From the NCBI RefSeq assembly GCF_000143415.4, contig NW_003314341.1:167869-229868 (forward strand): 62,000 nt of DNA. The letters run 5' to 3'. The position numbers and the translations under genes are program-made. This DNA comes from Selaginella moellendorffii (taxonomy: Eukaryota; Streptophyta; Lycopodiopsida; Selaginellales; Selaginellaceae). Positions within the stretch are counted from its first letter, which is position 1. The number at the start of each line of letters is the position of its first letter. Shown one piece after another: positions 10,956 to 22,610 of this stretch. The notes below the pieces were generated by a model, which saw only the letters and a list, made by a program, of their open reading frames with translations, was not told the DNA's origin and did not search any database.

Positions 10956-12559
10956 GTCACGCCAGGCATCTAGTGTGATGCCGTCCGTAGATGCATATAC
11001 GGAGGTTGGGTTCGAGTCCCGACCCTCTAGTGCTTGGGTTCGAGTCCCAAATCACTAGGGCGTGGTGATGGTTTGGAATATGAGGACACTCATATTTCGG
11101 TGGTCATGGACTCTCAGTGGGGAGACTGGTTTGGGCACACCGCCAAGCGAGGGATGCCTCGGAGTCGTGATGCACGGTTAGATTGCTTAGTGTGAAAGCT
11201 CAGCATATCTAACTTGAACACTTTGGTGCAAGTGGCACCAAGGTCGTGGTGAGTGAGATGGGGACACCTAATCTCAGTTGCTATGGACCCTTGGCCGTAA
11301 GGGCTAGCTTGGGTGCACCGCCAAGTGTGGGGGATGCCCCCGGGGTTATAGTCAACAACTTGGAGGTCTGGAAGACCAAGTACCTCTTGGCAACTCTGTT
11401 AAGGTGCCAAGGTGAGATCACTAGGTGATCTTATGGCCAGATAAGGACGAGGTCCTTGGTTGGCTAAGGAATGAAGTTCCTGGTTCAAAATGTTGAAATT
11501 GAACTGTTTAAGGTGGTGTGGCTTGGTCGTGATAACCAAGTGGGAAGAGCACCTAAGGGAAATAAACTATGTCCGTGCGATGGCATAGTGAGTCCGAGGA
11601 AAGTAGTCTCTATAAAAGACCCATGGGAGGGTCACGAAGTTGGGCCGTGGATAGAGCCCATAGCAGAAGATGCTAAAGAGACGTACTAGGGGTGAACATC
11701 CTCCGGACTTGGCAAAGAAGAGTCTTTGCTATGGAACAGAAACAATACCTCAAGGAGGGAGGTAGAGATTCGATGTTGCTTGGTGCAACAATCAACGGAT
11801 AGGAGCAAAAGATGAGTGGCCAAGATAGGGCCGTGGAATCCATTGGAAGGAATCCAAGTGACAAAGTTAGGCGAGGAACACTAATGTGTTGGACGCTAAC
11901 GAGTTGCAGGAAAGGAAGTGTGTTTCCAAGGAGGGATTCCGAAATGCTCCGATTTGGCAAAAGTGGAAGCTCCAAGGGAGGGAGCGGTAAGGTAGCCAAA
12001 TGATAGGGCCATGAACAGCCCTAGCACAAAGCATGATAACTGGAACTTTGGCACGAAATAGAAGAGAGGATGATGGTGCCCTCGAGTAGAGAACTTCCTA
12101 GGATGGGAAGTGGAGTTGCACAAAAGGTGCAAGGCAAGGTGTCGGAGACACCTAGGAAATCGACTCCAAGAAGTCAAAATTCAAAGTTCCAAAGTGCAAA
12201 GGTTATATCGATGGAAATTGAAACTACTCGAGAAGGAGTAGTGGGATTGACTTAGAGAAGGGTCTCTAAGAGGTTTAGCGAGAACTAAACCAATAAAACG
12301 AGAGAACCACTATATGTGGTCCAATCAGTCTCTAAGTTGGAAAGACTACCCTCCTTAGAGGATATGCAAAAGGCATGGTGAGCCTTCAATGTCCAACCAT
12401 TGATGAATATGGAGAAGGCATGGTGAGCCTTCAATGTCACACCATTGACAAATATTGGCTACGCGCCAAGGATTGAAATGGTAACACATGCGGGTGTTAC
12501 TTTATAAAATGGTTCACCGTTCGATGAGGACATCGAACTTCGTCTATGGGTGGTGGAGT
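10956..12559 (+). mobile_element. Family A internal region, duplicated 3' part
   Basis: This is a direct copy of 7636-9240 with one single-base deletion near 11961 and a few substitutions. It includes the T-arm-like pair at 11008-11020 and 11036-11048. No coding capacity is seen. Confidence 0.8.
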
Positions 12560-14446
12560 TGTGAGACACAAAATCCCTAGGCCCCAAAGTGGAGCTGGAA
12601 GGGCGCCACATGGTAGTGGCCGAAGCGAGAGCCAAACGAGCGTAACACGTTTGGACCAAAAGCTCCGACTTGAAAAGTCAAGAGCGGGAGTGGAACTCCC
12701 AACGAAGTGCTCGAGGAACGAGCACGAAGCGAGCAAAAGGCGAGGCTCCAAAAAGGGACCCAAAAGGACCAACACATGACACGTGGGAGTGTCCGAGATG
12801 GACTCGAGATGGAGTCCGAAGTGGAGTCCGAGGTGGACCCGAGATGGACCCGAGTTGGAGTCCGAAGTGGAGTCCGAGATGGAGTCCGAGATGGAGTCCG
12901 AGATGGAGTCCGAGTTGGAGTCCGAGGTGGACCCGAGATGGACCCGAGTTGGAGTCCGAAGTGGAGTCCGAGATGGACCCGAGATGGAGTCCGAGATGGA
13001 GTCCGAGATGGAGTCCGAGGTGGACCCGAGATGGACCCGAGATGGAGTCCGAGATGGAGTCCGAGATGGAGTCCGAGATGGAGTCTGAGATGGAGTCCAA
13101 GATGGAGTCCGAGATGGACCCGAGATGGAGTCCGAGATGGAGTCCGAGGTGGACCCGAGATAGACCCGAAATGGAGTCCGAGATGGACCCGAGATGGAGT
13201 CCGAGATGGACCCGAGATGGACCCGAGATGGAGTCCGAGATGGAGTCCGAGATGGAGTCCGAGATGGAGTCCGAAGTCGAGACCGAGACCGGAACCGAGA
13301 CCGGGACCGAGACCGAGACCGAGACCGAGATCGGGACCGAGACCGAGACCGAGGCCGAGGCCAAGACCGAGCCCGAGCCCGAGTCCGAGTCCGAATCCGA
13401 ATCCGAGTCCGAGTCCGAGTCCGAGTCCGAGTCCGAGTCCGGAGCCTGAGAGGGTGAAAGCCCAAAGCGTTCGTCTCCCAGACCCTGGGGGGTTTGGTGA
13501 GCTCCAAAAGTATAGTAGGGGGAGGACTGCAGTGGAGCCAGTTTGGCCAGGAAAGGCCAGTTTGGCCTAGGAAGGCCAGACCCAGTGTTGGGTGATGAAC
13601 TGACCACTGGGAAGTCCAAGACTAGAGTGAATACGGACCGACAAGCGGGGTAGCTTGGTGAAGTGTTCAAGAGCCGGCTCTAGTTCCCCCGGGAGATCGA
13701 CTGGCCGATGCTCCCAGTCCAAGTGTGGGTGGCACTACCTACTTGGATACCAGGCGTGGCTCAACGGAACCTCGCTCTAAGACCATGGCTAGAGCACCTA
13801 AAGGCGATAGGTGGGGAGAGTACCTAGGTGGCTCGCGTAAGGCCACGGTGTTCCGAAATGTCGTCCCAAAGGCCCAGACTGTGGAAAGGAAGAGGAGCAG
13901 TCCTCTGGGGTAGTGACCAAGGACACAGTCGTGTGGTGAGGAAGTCCCAGAGGACCGTGGGACTTAGTGGTCGGGCCTGTGGGCCTCGATCCAGTGGCAG
14001 TGTTGGCAAACACGGCCAGGGGCAGAAAGGGACTTGGTAGGAACTGACAAAGGGACTTTGGGGAAGGTGATTCCCCAGGTCTGTGGGCATCCTAAGGATG
14101 CTAAGGAGTGGATCTAGGATGACCCCTCGTAGACAGATGGCCCAGTCTTGGAGAGACGGGATGATGATGCAAGTGGTATTGGACCATTTGCGCAGCAAAG
14201 GTGAATGGGCATGGCCTTAGCGTAACGGGCCGAGATGTCAGTGGTACCTTTGGGTGTCGGTCATGGGATCGGACACGTGGAGCACTTGGACCAAGTGCAA
14301 AGGTTGAGTGGCATGGATGCCATTCTCGGGGCTAGCAAGCCCCAAGTCCTGAATGGGACTTATGGAGGTTGTGAATGAGACTCCTCCAAGTGGTCAAAGG
14401 TGTGGTTAAGTGACTAAAGTAGAATGGAAAAATTTAGTCGCTTACA
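12560..14446 (+). mobile_element. LTR of family A (copy 3, expanded array)
   Basis: It starts TGTGAGACAC and ends GTCGCTTACA with intact TG...CA ends. At 1887 bp it is longer than its siblings because the hexamer array (about 12790-13443) has expanded. It is followed directly not by a primer-binding site but by the gag coding sequence of chromovirus B1. The join to B1 is therefore a deletion or recombination product. Confidence 0.8.
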
Positions 14447-17251
14447 AGTACGTGGGGGAGTCAAGCAAAAAGAGACAAACCCACAGATAAGAAGGTCAAG
14501 TTGTATAGCAGCGTGGGAAACAACGTATGCTACAACTGTGGTGAGGCGGGACACATTTCGAGGGAATGTCCCTACCCGAAGAAGGCTAGAGCCAATATGG
14601 CCATTAAGTCGGGTAAAGTCCAAACTGAGGTATGTGATCCAGTCCCTAGCTCAAAGTTACTCATTACACGAGCAACTTTGGTAGAGAGTCGTTCGCGACA
14701 TCTACTAGCCCTCCAAGGGAAGCTCGGTGGTAGCTTTGTTAAGATCCTTATTGACACGGGTGCTTCGGATAATTTTGTGGTTACAGACATAGTCCGGCAA
14801 GCCGGACTAATGGTGTAGCGGCTAGGCAAACCAAGGACTATAAAGTTTGTTCAAGGTAGCCAAAGCACTGATGAGGTACTTCGACAAACGAGAGTCGAAG
14901 TAGGGACATGGAAAGTGGACATGGATTTCACCGTGTTGGACATGGTGAGATTTGACATGATCTTCGGAATGGATTGGTTTAATCGGTTTGTGGTAGCCCT
15001 GCATAGACAAGGTAGAAACCTTGTGGTACTGGCAAATGCCCAAGGAAGAAGATCTAGGGTGGAGGCCCAGGATCTAAAGGTAGGGCAAAGCAAGGCCAAA
15101 GATTCCTGCTTAAACTTGGTGTCCACAAGAGGACAACTCACTAAAGGAACCAAAGCAGCATTTTTGTGCTTACTTTTGGTGAAGAGTGACAAAAAGACAG
15201 GAACGAAAAAAGTACCTTTAGTGATCAAGCGGGTGTTGGACCAATTCAAGGATACCATGCCGGAGGAGCTACCAGCAGCGTTGCCCCCCGCACGACCGAT
15301 AGAACATAAAATTGAGCTGGTTGAGGGTGTTGAGGCGGTGGTTTGTCCCCCCTATCATTTGAACGAAAAAGAACTCGAGGAGCTCAAGCGCCAATTAGAA
15401 GAGTTGGTGGACAAAGGATATGTTAGGTTGAGCAAGTCATCGTATGGGGTGCTGGTGTTATTTGTGAAAAAGAAAGATGGATCTATGCGCATGTGCATAG
15501 ACTACTGGTTGCTCAACAAGTATAAAAAGAAGAACAAGTACCCTTTCTAAGGATTGAGGACCTGTTCGATAGGTTGGGAAAGGCAAAATACTTATCGAGG
15601 ATTGACCTGAGGTCAGGATACTACCAAATTAGGGTAGCAGAGGAAAATGTTGAGAAGAGAACCTGTCGAATTAGGTATGGGAGCTTTGAGTTTCTGGTGA
15701 TGCCCTTTGGGCTGTGCAATGCGCCAGCAACGTTTTCGGCGTTGATGAACCATATCTTTGTACCCTATCTGGATCACTTTGTGGTCGTCTATATCGACGA
15801 CATCCTGATCTATAGTGAGACACTAGAGGAGCATGCCGAACATTTAGCGAAGGTGTTTGAGAAACTAAGGGAACTCAAACTGTATGCTAAAGAGAGCAAA
15901 TGTGACTTTGCTCAACAAGAGGTAAAGTTTCTCGGGCATGTGGTGGGCCAGGACGGGCTCAAGGTGGACCCGAAGAAGGTCCAAGCGATCCAGGAATGGG
16001 AGAGACCAACGAATGTACATGAGTTGAGGGTGTTCTTGAGGTTATGCAACTACTACCGAAAGTTTATTAGACAACATTCGAGAGTAATCTTGCCCTTAAC
16101 GGACCAAACAGGAAAAGGGAAGATGGTTTGGACAGCGGAATGTGAGGCGGCATTCGTCCACCTCAAAGGGAAGTTGAGGAAGGCTCTCGTGTTGGCATTA
16201 CCAAACTTTGGTAAGGACTTTGAGGTAGAAACGGATGCTTCGGACTTTGCGTTGGGCGCAGTTCTGAAGCAAGACAACCATCTAGTAGCGTTCTTCTCGA
16301 AGAAGTTGGACAAGGCTCAACGGAAGTGGCAATACTACCTTGGGAGACACTTCAAGGTTTACACAGACAATGTGGCAACGAAACACTTCTTGTCACAGCC
16401 CGACCAAAGAGGGAAACAAGGTCGGTGGGCCAATGCCTTGGCCGAGTTTGATTGCAAGATTCTGTACAAGCCTGGGAAGAGCAATATCGTGGCAGATGCG
16501 CTAAGTCGAAAAGCGAGCTTGAGGTTGGTGATATCGAGCGCGACAGCAACCTTTTGGGACGATGTGCGGACAGCATATGAGAATGATGGTCTAGCCCAAG
16601 AAGTGTTGCTGAGGAATCTAGAGGCACGGGAAGCTCACCAGAGAGGTGAGCTGCCAACGGAAGAGAAAATGGGCTATGCAGAACGCAACGGACTCATCTA
16701 TTACAAGCAAACGAGGGTGTATGTTCCAGAAGGGGAACTAAGGAAGGTAGCCTTAGAAGAGTGTCATGACGGACCTCTTGTAGGACACGGCAGAGTGCCC
16801 AAGACGATGGGCTTACTCAAGAGGAAGTACCATTGGCCAGATATGGCTAAGGACGTCCAAGACTATGTAAAGACATGTCCAATATGTCAGCAGGTCAAAG
16901 CCATGACTAAGGCTAGTGGGGTCTTGTTGCAAAGCATCCCAATTCCAGATCGTCCGTGGAAATGTCTTACGATGGACTTCATCATGGGGCTCCCCCCAAG
17001 CAAGGGGTTTGATGCGATATTTGTGGTGGTGCACTGATTTTCAAAAATGGCACATTTCATACCCACCACAACGGAAGTGGATGCAGAAGGTGTGGCGAAG
17101 GTGTTTTTCGAACAAATAGTTCGAGTGCGGGGAAGGCCGGAAGAGATTATCTCAGATCGAGATAAGATCTTCACTAGTAGGTTTTGGAGGACTCTCCTGG
17201 AATAGTATCGCACCAAGTTGAAATTCACCACAGCCTATCACCCATAAACAG

Positions 17252-17298
17252 GTATTGGGTATTAAGTCAAGTTTGATGGCACTAACACTTCTTGACAG
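17252..17298 (+). other. Candidate intron 1 in B1 integrase (47 nt)
   Basis: It begins GTATTGGGT and ends TTGACAG, with a branch-point-like CTAAC about 15 nt before the AG and a short pyrimidine stretch. Read through, it puts stops into the integrase. Removed, it joins the conserved HPxTD and GQTE-type motif in frame. The same 47-nt insert is at the same codon in B2, B3 and B5. Confidence 0.75.
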
Positions 17299-17716
17299 AC
17301 AGACAAACGGAATGGGTGAATAGGCAGCTGGAGGATTATTTGCGATGCTATGTCTTGGGAGACCAGACCGATTGGGTAAGTCATTTGGGACTTGCGGAAA
17401 TGTGTTATAACAACTCACCACATTCGAGTATCAGGGTGAGTCCATGGGAAGTCATAAATGGGCGAGCTATTGAAGGTCATGTGGAACTCGGCGTGGCCGA
17501 GTATCATGGAGAGTTACCCGCAGTGGAGGCATTCACGGCGAAAAGACTCAACATTTGGAATCTAGTGAGGGATTCCTTGGAACGGGCTCAACAAAGGCAA
17601 ACCAAGTACGCGAAGCAGAAGTGCCGGGATGTAGAGTTCCAAGCTGGGGAGAAAGTGTGGCTGAACACCAAGAACCTCAAGTTACCAAGTGGCATTAGCC
17701 GAAAGTTGACCCAAAG

Positions 17717-17768
17717 GTAAAAATGCATGTATTCCTGTAAATGAATTGATCTTGAGTTCCTTAAGCAG
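17717..17768 (+). other. Candidate intron 2 in B1 integrase (52 nt)
   Basis: It begins GTAAAAATG and ends TTAAGCAG. Removal joins the codons ...LTQR to FAGPYEI in frame, the usual start of the integrase C-terminal GPY/F-type module. The insert has the same position and length in B2 and B5. In B3 the acceptor AG is mutated. Confidence 0.75.
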
Positions 17769-18286
17769 GTTCGCGGGGCCTTACGAGATTGAGGCACGAA
17801 TCGGTAAAGTGGCTTACCGTCTCTGACTTCCTCGAGAGATGGGGAAGATGCACCCCGTGTTCCACGTGAACTTACTCAAGCCGTACTTTGAGGATCCTCT
17901 TCGTAAGGACCAAGTCAGACCTTTACTTGAGGTTATCCAAGGGGAAGAGGAATATGAAGTTGAGGCCATCCTCAATGCGCACAAGAACAAGCGACAAGGA
18001 TGCAAGGTGAGAGAGTTGCATGTGAAGTGGAAAGGATTTCCACACTGCGAAGCAACATGGGAACTGGAGGAGAACCTAATGAACGCATGAAATCTAATGG
18101 AGGAATTTCTGCAAGACAAAACTCTATGTACTTATGCAAAGTTCAATTAAAATATCAATTTGTGAAGTTGAGCAAAGGCATATGTTGGGACCTGAAGGCA
18201 CACCGAAGGTAAGCTAATTAGCATGGGTTAGCTAGGTCGACCAAGCGTAGGGCACTACGCCTGACTCCCCGCGGGGATATCAAATC

Positions 18287-18360
18287 CGTTGACGTATTCT
18301 ACGGAGGTTGGGTTCGAGTCCCAACCCCCTAGTAAAGCAAGGCTGGGTTCAAGTCCCGAC
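18287..18360 (+). other. tRNA-like module in B1 3' untranslated region
   Basis: GGGTTCGAGTCCC (18310-18322) and GGGTTCAAGTCCC (18345-18357) match a T-arm with B-box core. The first is flanked on its 5' side by the GTATTCTACGG half of a short hairpin that is perfect in B3 (CCGTAGA/TCTACGG). Together they resemble the variable arm plus T-arm of a class II tRNA. It may be a tRNA-derived relic or a selected 3' RNA structure. Confidence 0.5.
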
Positions 18361-18552
18361 CCCATACTAGGGCGTGGTGAGGTGAGGGGTATAGGGACAC
18401 CTATATTCCGTTGTCATGGTCTCTTGGCCGGGGAGGCTAACTTAGGCACACCGCTAAGTGGGGGGATGCCCCCGGAGACATGGTCAACAAGTCGTAGGAT
18501 CAAAAAGAGACGTTCAATATGGGCATCGAACTTCTTCTATGGGTGGTGGAGT

Positions 18553-19717
18553 TGTAAGGAACCGACTCCCCGAGATGTCGTAGGCTAAAGGATCCCCGAA
18601 AGCATGACCGAAATGACAAAAAAGTTCATCGAATGGGACCGAGTCGAAGATCGAGTCCAAGACCGACTCTGAGATCGAGTTCGAGATAGAGTCCGGAATC
18701 GAGCCCGAGGCCGAATCAGAGACCGAGTTTGAGACCAAGTTCGAGACTGAGTTCGAGAAAGAGTCCAAGATCCAAATTGGGTCCAAGACCGAGTCCAAGG
18801 TCGAGTTTGAAGTTGAGTCCGAGATCGCGTCCGAGATCGAGTCCAAGATCGAGTCCAAGACCGAGTCTGAGGTCGGGTCCGAGATCGATTCGGAGATCGA
18901 GTCCGAGACCGAGTCCAAATACTAATACGGGTCAAGGGGTGAAAGCCCAAAGCGTGTGTCTCCTGGGGGGGGGGGGGGGGGGCTGTAGGGGGTTCCAAAA
19001 GTATAGTAGGGATAGTGAGGTCCAGGAACCAGTCTTGAAGGAACTCTCCAGTGGTGCTTCCAAACTGACTTGAGGTTGAGACTGGGGCCGAGGGGCCTTA
19101 GGTGGGAGTGAGCATGGGCTTGAGTGGTGCCGGAGGGGCCACCCAGGGAAGTGCTCAAGAGCAGCTCCCACTCCTGAAAGGGAAACCGACTGCGGTGCTC
19201 CCAGCTCATGTGGAGTGGTGCCCCACTTGAGTACCTTGTGGCTCATTAGTCCTCGCCCTTCCTAGGGGCTTGGGCCTTCCCTTCGGGATGGAAGTGGGGG
19301 GGTAGAGGTACCCATACCAAGCCATTAGGCCACGGTGTTTCGCCCCGATGTCCCAAAGCAAGTGTTGCACCCAAGGCTTGGGATTTAGAGGGCCCCATGA
19401 TCAAGTCTTGTTGTACCAAGGGGTGTTAGGAACCTGGAAGCTTGGTGTGCTTGGTTGCTTGTGCCTGCGGGGAGTGTAGCTAAACCTTAAGTCCAGTCTA
19501 ACCCGGGGAGGGGGATTGGGAGAGATTTGGGAATCCGTGGATGGATGGCTAACGCTCCGTTGCTCGTATAGTGAGTAGCTGAAACCAAGTAGGATGAAGT
19601 AGGAGTTGGTACAATAACTGGGAACCTTGGCGAGGGAACTTAGCACAAGCCAAAGCAGTGTTGGTCGGGTAGACGAGGTAAGCTAGCAAATTGGAAAGGA
19701 AAAATTTATGGCTTACA
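18553..19717 (+). mobile_element. 3' LTR of chromovirus B1 (family B LTR)
   Basis: It starts TGTAAGGAACC directly after the polypurine-like tract and ends TGGCTTACA, 1165 bp. A degenerate GAGTCC/GAGACC array lies at about 18640-18920. It is followed by the module GGTGAAAGCCCAAAGCG, a run of about 16 G (from 18965) and TTCCAAAAGTATAGTAGGG. It abuts the inverted element B2 without a visible spacer. Confidence 0.85.
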
Positions 19718-19987
19718 ACCATGACAACAGAATATAGGTGTCTCTATACCCCTCACCCCACCACGCCCTTGTATGGGGTTGGGACTTGAACCCAGACTTG
19801 CTTTACTAGGGGGTTGGGACTCGAACCCAACCTCCGTAGAATACGTCTACGGATTTGACATCCCCTTGGGGAGTCGGGTGTAGTTCTCTACGCTTGGTCA
19901 ACGTAACTAACCTATGCTAATTAGCTTACCTTCAGCGTGCCTTCGAGTCCTAACATATGCCATTGCTCAACTTCACAAATTGATACT

Positions 19988-20369
19988 TTAATTGAACTTT
20001 GCATAAGTACATAAAGTTCTGCATTGTAGAAATTCCTCTATTAGATTTCGTGCGTTCGCTAGGTTCTCCTCCAGTTCCCATGTTGCTTTGCAGTGTGGAA
20101 ATCCTTTCCACTTCACATGGAACTCTCTCACCTTGCGTCCTTGTCGCTTGCTCTTGTGCGCATTGAGGATAGCCTCGACTTCATATTCCTCTTCCCCTTG
20201 GATAACCTCAGGTAAAGGTCTTACTTGGTCCTTGAGAAGCGGATCCTCAAAGTACGGCTTGAGTAAGTTCACGTGGAACACTGGGTGCATCTTCCCCATC
20301 TCTCGAGGAAGTCGGAGATGGTAAGCCACTTTACCGATTCGTGCCTCAATCTCGTAAGGCCCCGTGAAC
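19988..20369 (-). pseudogene. B2 integrase C-terminal module and chromodomain, open frame
   Basis: The open frame starts within candidate intron 2 (20370-20421) and runs through FTGPYEIEARIGKVAYHL, the FHVNLLKPYF segment and a chromodomain (EEEYEVEAIL...VKWKGFPHC.ATWELEENL) to a stop at 19988-19990. It is the best preserved chromodomain here. It is separated from the upstream integrase by the TRIM insertion and a ~75-bp deletion. Confidence 0.8.
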
Positions 20370-20421
20370 CTGCTTAAGGAACTCAAGATCAATTCATTTA
20401 CAAAAATACATGCATTTTTAC
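20370..20421 (-). other. Candidate intron 2 in B2 integrase (52 nt)
   Basis: On the minus strand it begins GTAAAAATG and ends TTAAGCAG. Removing it joins LTQR to FTGPYEI in frame. Position and length match B1 and B5. Confidence 0.7.
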
Positions 20422-20643
20422 CTTTGGGTCAACTTCCAGCTTCTCCCACTTGGTAGCCTGAGGTTCTTGGTGTTCAGCCACACTTTCTCCCCAGCTTAGA
20501 ACTCTACATCCCGGCACTTCTGGTTCACGTACTTGGTTTGCCTTTGTTGAGCCCGTTCCAAGGAATCCCTCACTAGATTCCAAATGTTGAGTCTTTCCAC
20601 CGTGAATGCCTCCATTGCGGGTAACTCACCCCAATACTTGATT

Positions 20644-22610
20644 TGTAAGCTCCTGAGTTTGGTCTTCCCGGGAGGTCACCCAGCTGTCGCGAATGTGACT
20701 TCGGGTATCGAAAGTTACCTGTCGGCTAGTTATTTCGGATATTCTTTCCTTACAGCCATGATGGCAGGAGGTCGGTATTGCTGGACCCATTATCAGTTCC
20801 CACTTGAGCTAGTTGAGAAACTGGTCATTGACCATGCACTTAAATCAGATAAACATAAGGTAGAAACTCCTATGTGTTTCTTGCTGAGCATACTCGGCCC
20901 AATTTGAGAAACTCCTGTCATTGGCTTGCACTTGCTAGTATCAAGAACCCCCGCAATATTGAGATTGGTCCCTCAACATTGCTAGATGATAGCTTACCGT
21001 GTCTGCCAAACACCCTCGCTATCATGCCCTTTGTGTTAGTCTCATTTCAGTCCCAAATGCTATTTATGGAAAGTGTCCAGATTTGCCCATTTGGTATATC
21101 TACGGGATGTAGAGATTGTTCTAAACACAATGGTGTTTGTCCCGTGTCCAAATTCGCAATTTAGGAACATTCCATATTTAGTAAGTTTCGAGCTTGTCTC
21201 AGAGACTAACTCCTAATACTAAGGGAGGCTTGGGGTGAAAGCCCAAAGCGAGTGTTCCTCAAGGGGGGGAGGGGGGGGGGGGCTATGGGGGGTTCCAAAT
21301 GTATAGTAGGGATAGTGGGTAGGTCGGGCATAGCCGACCAACGTAAGGCATAGTCTAGCTCCCGCTTGTGTGCCTATCCTTGTTTTGCGTTCGGCTTGGG
21401 TCTAAGCCCAAGTTCCATTCCATGCTAGCTGGTGGAGTACCCATGTCCTCACGTTAGGCCACCAGTATGCCGAAATAGCGTTAAACTTCGTTTGGCTCTA
21501 TTTTGGGTGCTGGTCCTAGCATTAGGATGCTGGTTACTCCAGGACTGTTCCAAGTCACTCCGGGCTCCTGTCCCTTCACTCCTTTGGCTGTATTCTCGGG
21601 AGTTGCTTCGTGGTTCGGTTTTGTCACTCCTTGGCTCCAAGCTTGGGAGTTTGGCACCGTTCCTTCGTTCAGTGGACGAAGGCTCTGAAACTCGAGTTCC
21701 GCACCACTGTCCTTTGGACATGTGGCATCTGTCACGTGGCACAAAGAGGGTTTAGGTTTCGCTTCGTGGTGTTATCCTATGGTAAATCACCATAGGATAA
21801 AGGGTAAAAACCACATGCGCTACACCAATCTAGTACTATTCAAACCCAAGGACGATTAACCCTAAATATCCCAAGACCCTTAACCAATTGGAAAAGGGGG
21901 CCCCTTGCCTCTATATTTAAACCCCATGGACCGTCTCTCAAGTCGTTCTCTTTGGTTGCTTACAATCCACCATGCTTCCCTACAAGTTCATGCCCTCGTG
22001 AACGGAAGCTAAGAGCCGCAACTCTCTCTCGAGCCCTGCTCTCTTGACACCCTACCTCTCGGGTCGAGCCCAGCCGGAGCAAACTGGACCAGCTCTCTCG
22101 AGAGCCCCGCTCTCTTGACACCCTACCCCTTGGGTCGAGCCCATCGGGAGCAAATTGGACTGGCTAGATGTCAATCAACATGTGGTGTGAGTCACAACTC
22201 TCCCGAGAGCCCCGCTCTCTTGACACCCTACCCCTCAGGTCGAGCCCAGCGGGAGCAAACTGGACTAGCTCTCCCAAGAGCCCCGCTCTCTTGACACCCT
22301 ACCCCTTGGGTCGAGCCCAACGGGAGCAAACTGGACTGGCCAGATTTCAATCAACATGTGGTGTGATTCCCTTAGCCAACCAATAGAGTTAGACCTGAGA
22401 CCGCTCTGATACCAAATGTAAACTCTTGAGTTTGGTCTTTCCGGGAGGTCATCCAACCCAGTACTATTCAAACCCAAGGACGCTTAGCCCCAAATATCCC
22501 AAGACCCTTAACCAATTGGAAAAGAGGGTGCACTCTTATTCATGGGCCTTTTCCCTCTATATTTGAACCCCATAGACCGTCTCTTAAGTCATTTTATTTG
22601 GTTGCTTACA
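20644..22610 (-). mobile_element. TRIM (family C) inserted in B2, itself split by an LTR-D
   Basis: It reads on the minus strand. The 5' LTR is 22417-22610 (194 bp, TGTAAG...TTTACA). Next to it at 22403-22414 is GCTCTGATACCA, the complement of the exact primer-binding site TGGTATCAGAGC. The interior (21965-22416) has four degenerate ~75-bp repeats built on GAGCCCCGCTCTCTTGACAC and no coding. The 3' LTR is 21825-21964 plus 20644-20684, split by a family D insertion. The tiny LTRs and tiny non-coding interior define a terminal-repeat retrotransposon in miniature. Flanks TGATT and CAAAT could both derive from a CGAAT target, which is the sequence in intact B1, by CpG decay. Confidence 0.75.
20685..21824 (+). 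mobile_element. Solo LTR-like insertion, family D
   Basis: It is 1140 bp, starts TGTCGCGAATG and ends GCGCTACA, giving near-matching terminal inverted repeats TGTNGCG/CGCNACA. It sits inside the 3' LTR of the TRIM. Possible duplicated target: CCAGC before, CCAAT after. It contains the poly-G module (21233-21316) but no GAGTCC array. A partly matching, reverse-oriented relic lies at about 31280-31699. Its strand is uncertain. Confidence 0.65.

Larger units (their letters stand above)
7636..14446 (+). repeat. Tandem duplication of ~3.3 kb (7636-10955 and 10956-14446)
   Basis: The segment from GTCACGCCAGG at 7636 to the LTR end at 10955 is repeated directly from 10956, nearly base for base. The offset is 3319-3320 up to the repeat array. 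The array in the second copy is about 170 bp longer, giving an offset of 3489 beyond it. Each unit holds the last part of the family A interior plus one LTR. The join at 10955/10956 lacks only the CA end of the LTR. The near identity implies a recent event or an assembly duplication. Confidence 0.85.
14447..18090 (+). pseudogene. gag-pol of chromovirus B1 (defective)
   Basis: The gag zinc knuckle C-x2-C-x4-H-x4-C lies at 14528-14569 and the protease motif DTGAS at about 14753. Reverse transcriptase runs from about 15400 with the catalytic motif YIDD at 15790-15801. RNase H follows, then the integrase zinc finger near 16760-16890 and the catalytic core, the GPY/F-like module near 17775, and a chromodomain (about 17950-18090, ending VKWKGFPHCEATWE). 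Breaks: a stop near 14817, a frameshift near 15550, a ~20-residue loss in RNase H near 16329, a stop at 17035-17037, and further stops later. Two intron-like inserts interrupt the integrase at 17252-17298 and 17717-17768. The polyprotein would copy RNA into DNA and integrate it, with the chromodomain guiding insertion to heterochromatin. This copy cannot do so. Confidence 0.88.
14447..18552 (+). mobile_element. Ty3/gypsy chromovirus B1, internal region (5' truncated)
   Basis: The order of domains is gag zinc knuckle, protease, reverse transcriptase, RNase H, integrase, then chromodomain, which is the Ty3/gypsy order with the C-terminal chromodomain that defines chromoviruses. The 5' part (primer-binding site and gag N-terminus) is missing. 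After the chromodomain comes an untranslated stretch with T-arm-like motifs at 18310-18322 and 18345-18357, then the polypurine-like GGGTGGTGGAG just before the LTR at 18553. Frameshifts and stops make it defective. Confidence 0.9.

Noticed and set aside
3653-13443. CRISPR array
   Set aside because: Short regular repeats are present but there are no unique spacers. The host is a plant and the repeats grade into each other as a satellite.
18310-18357. Functional tRNA gene
   Set aside because: Only T-arm and one hairpin are convincing. Acceptor stem and anticodon arm cannot be completed, and the motif is doubled.
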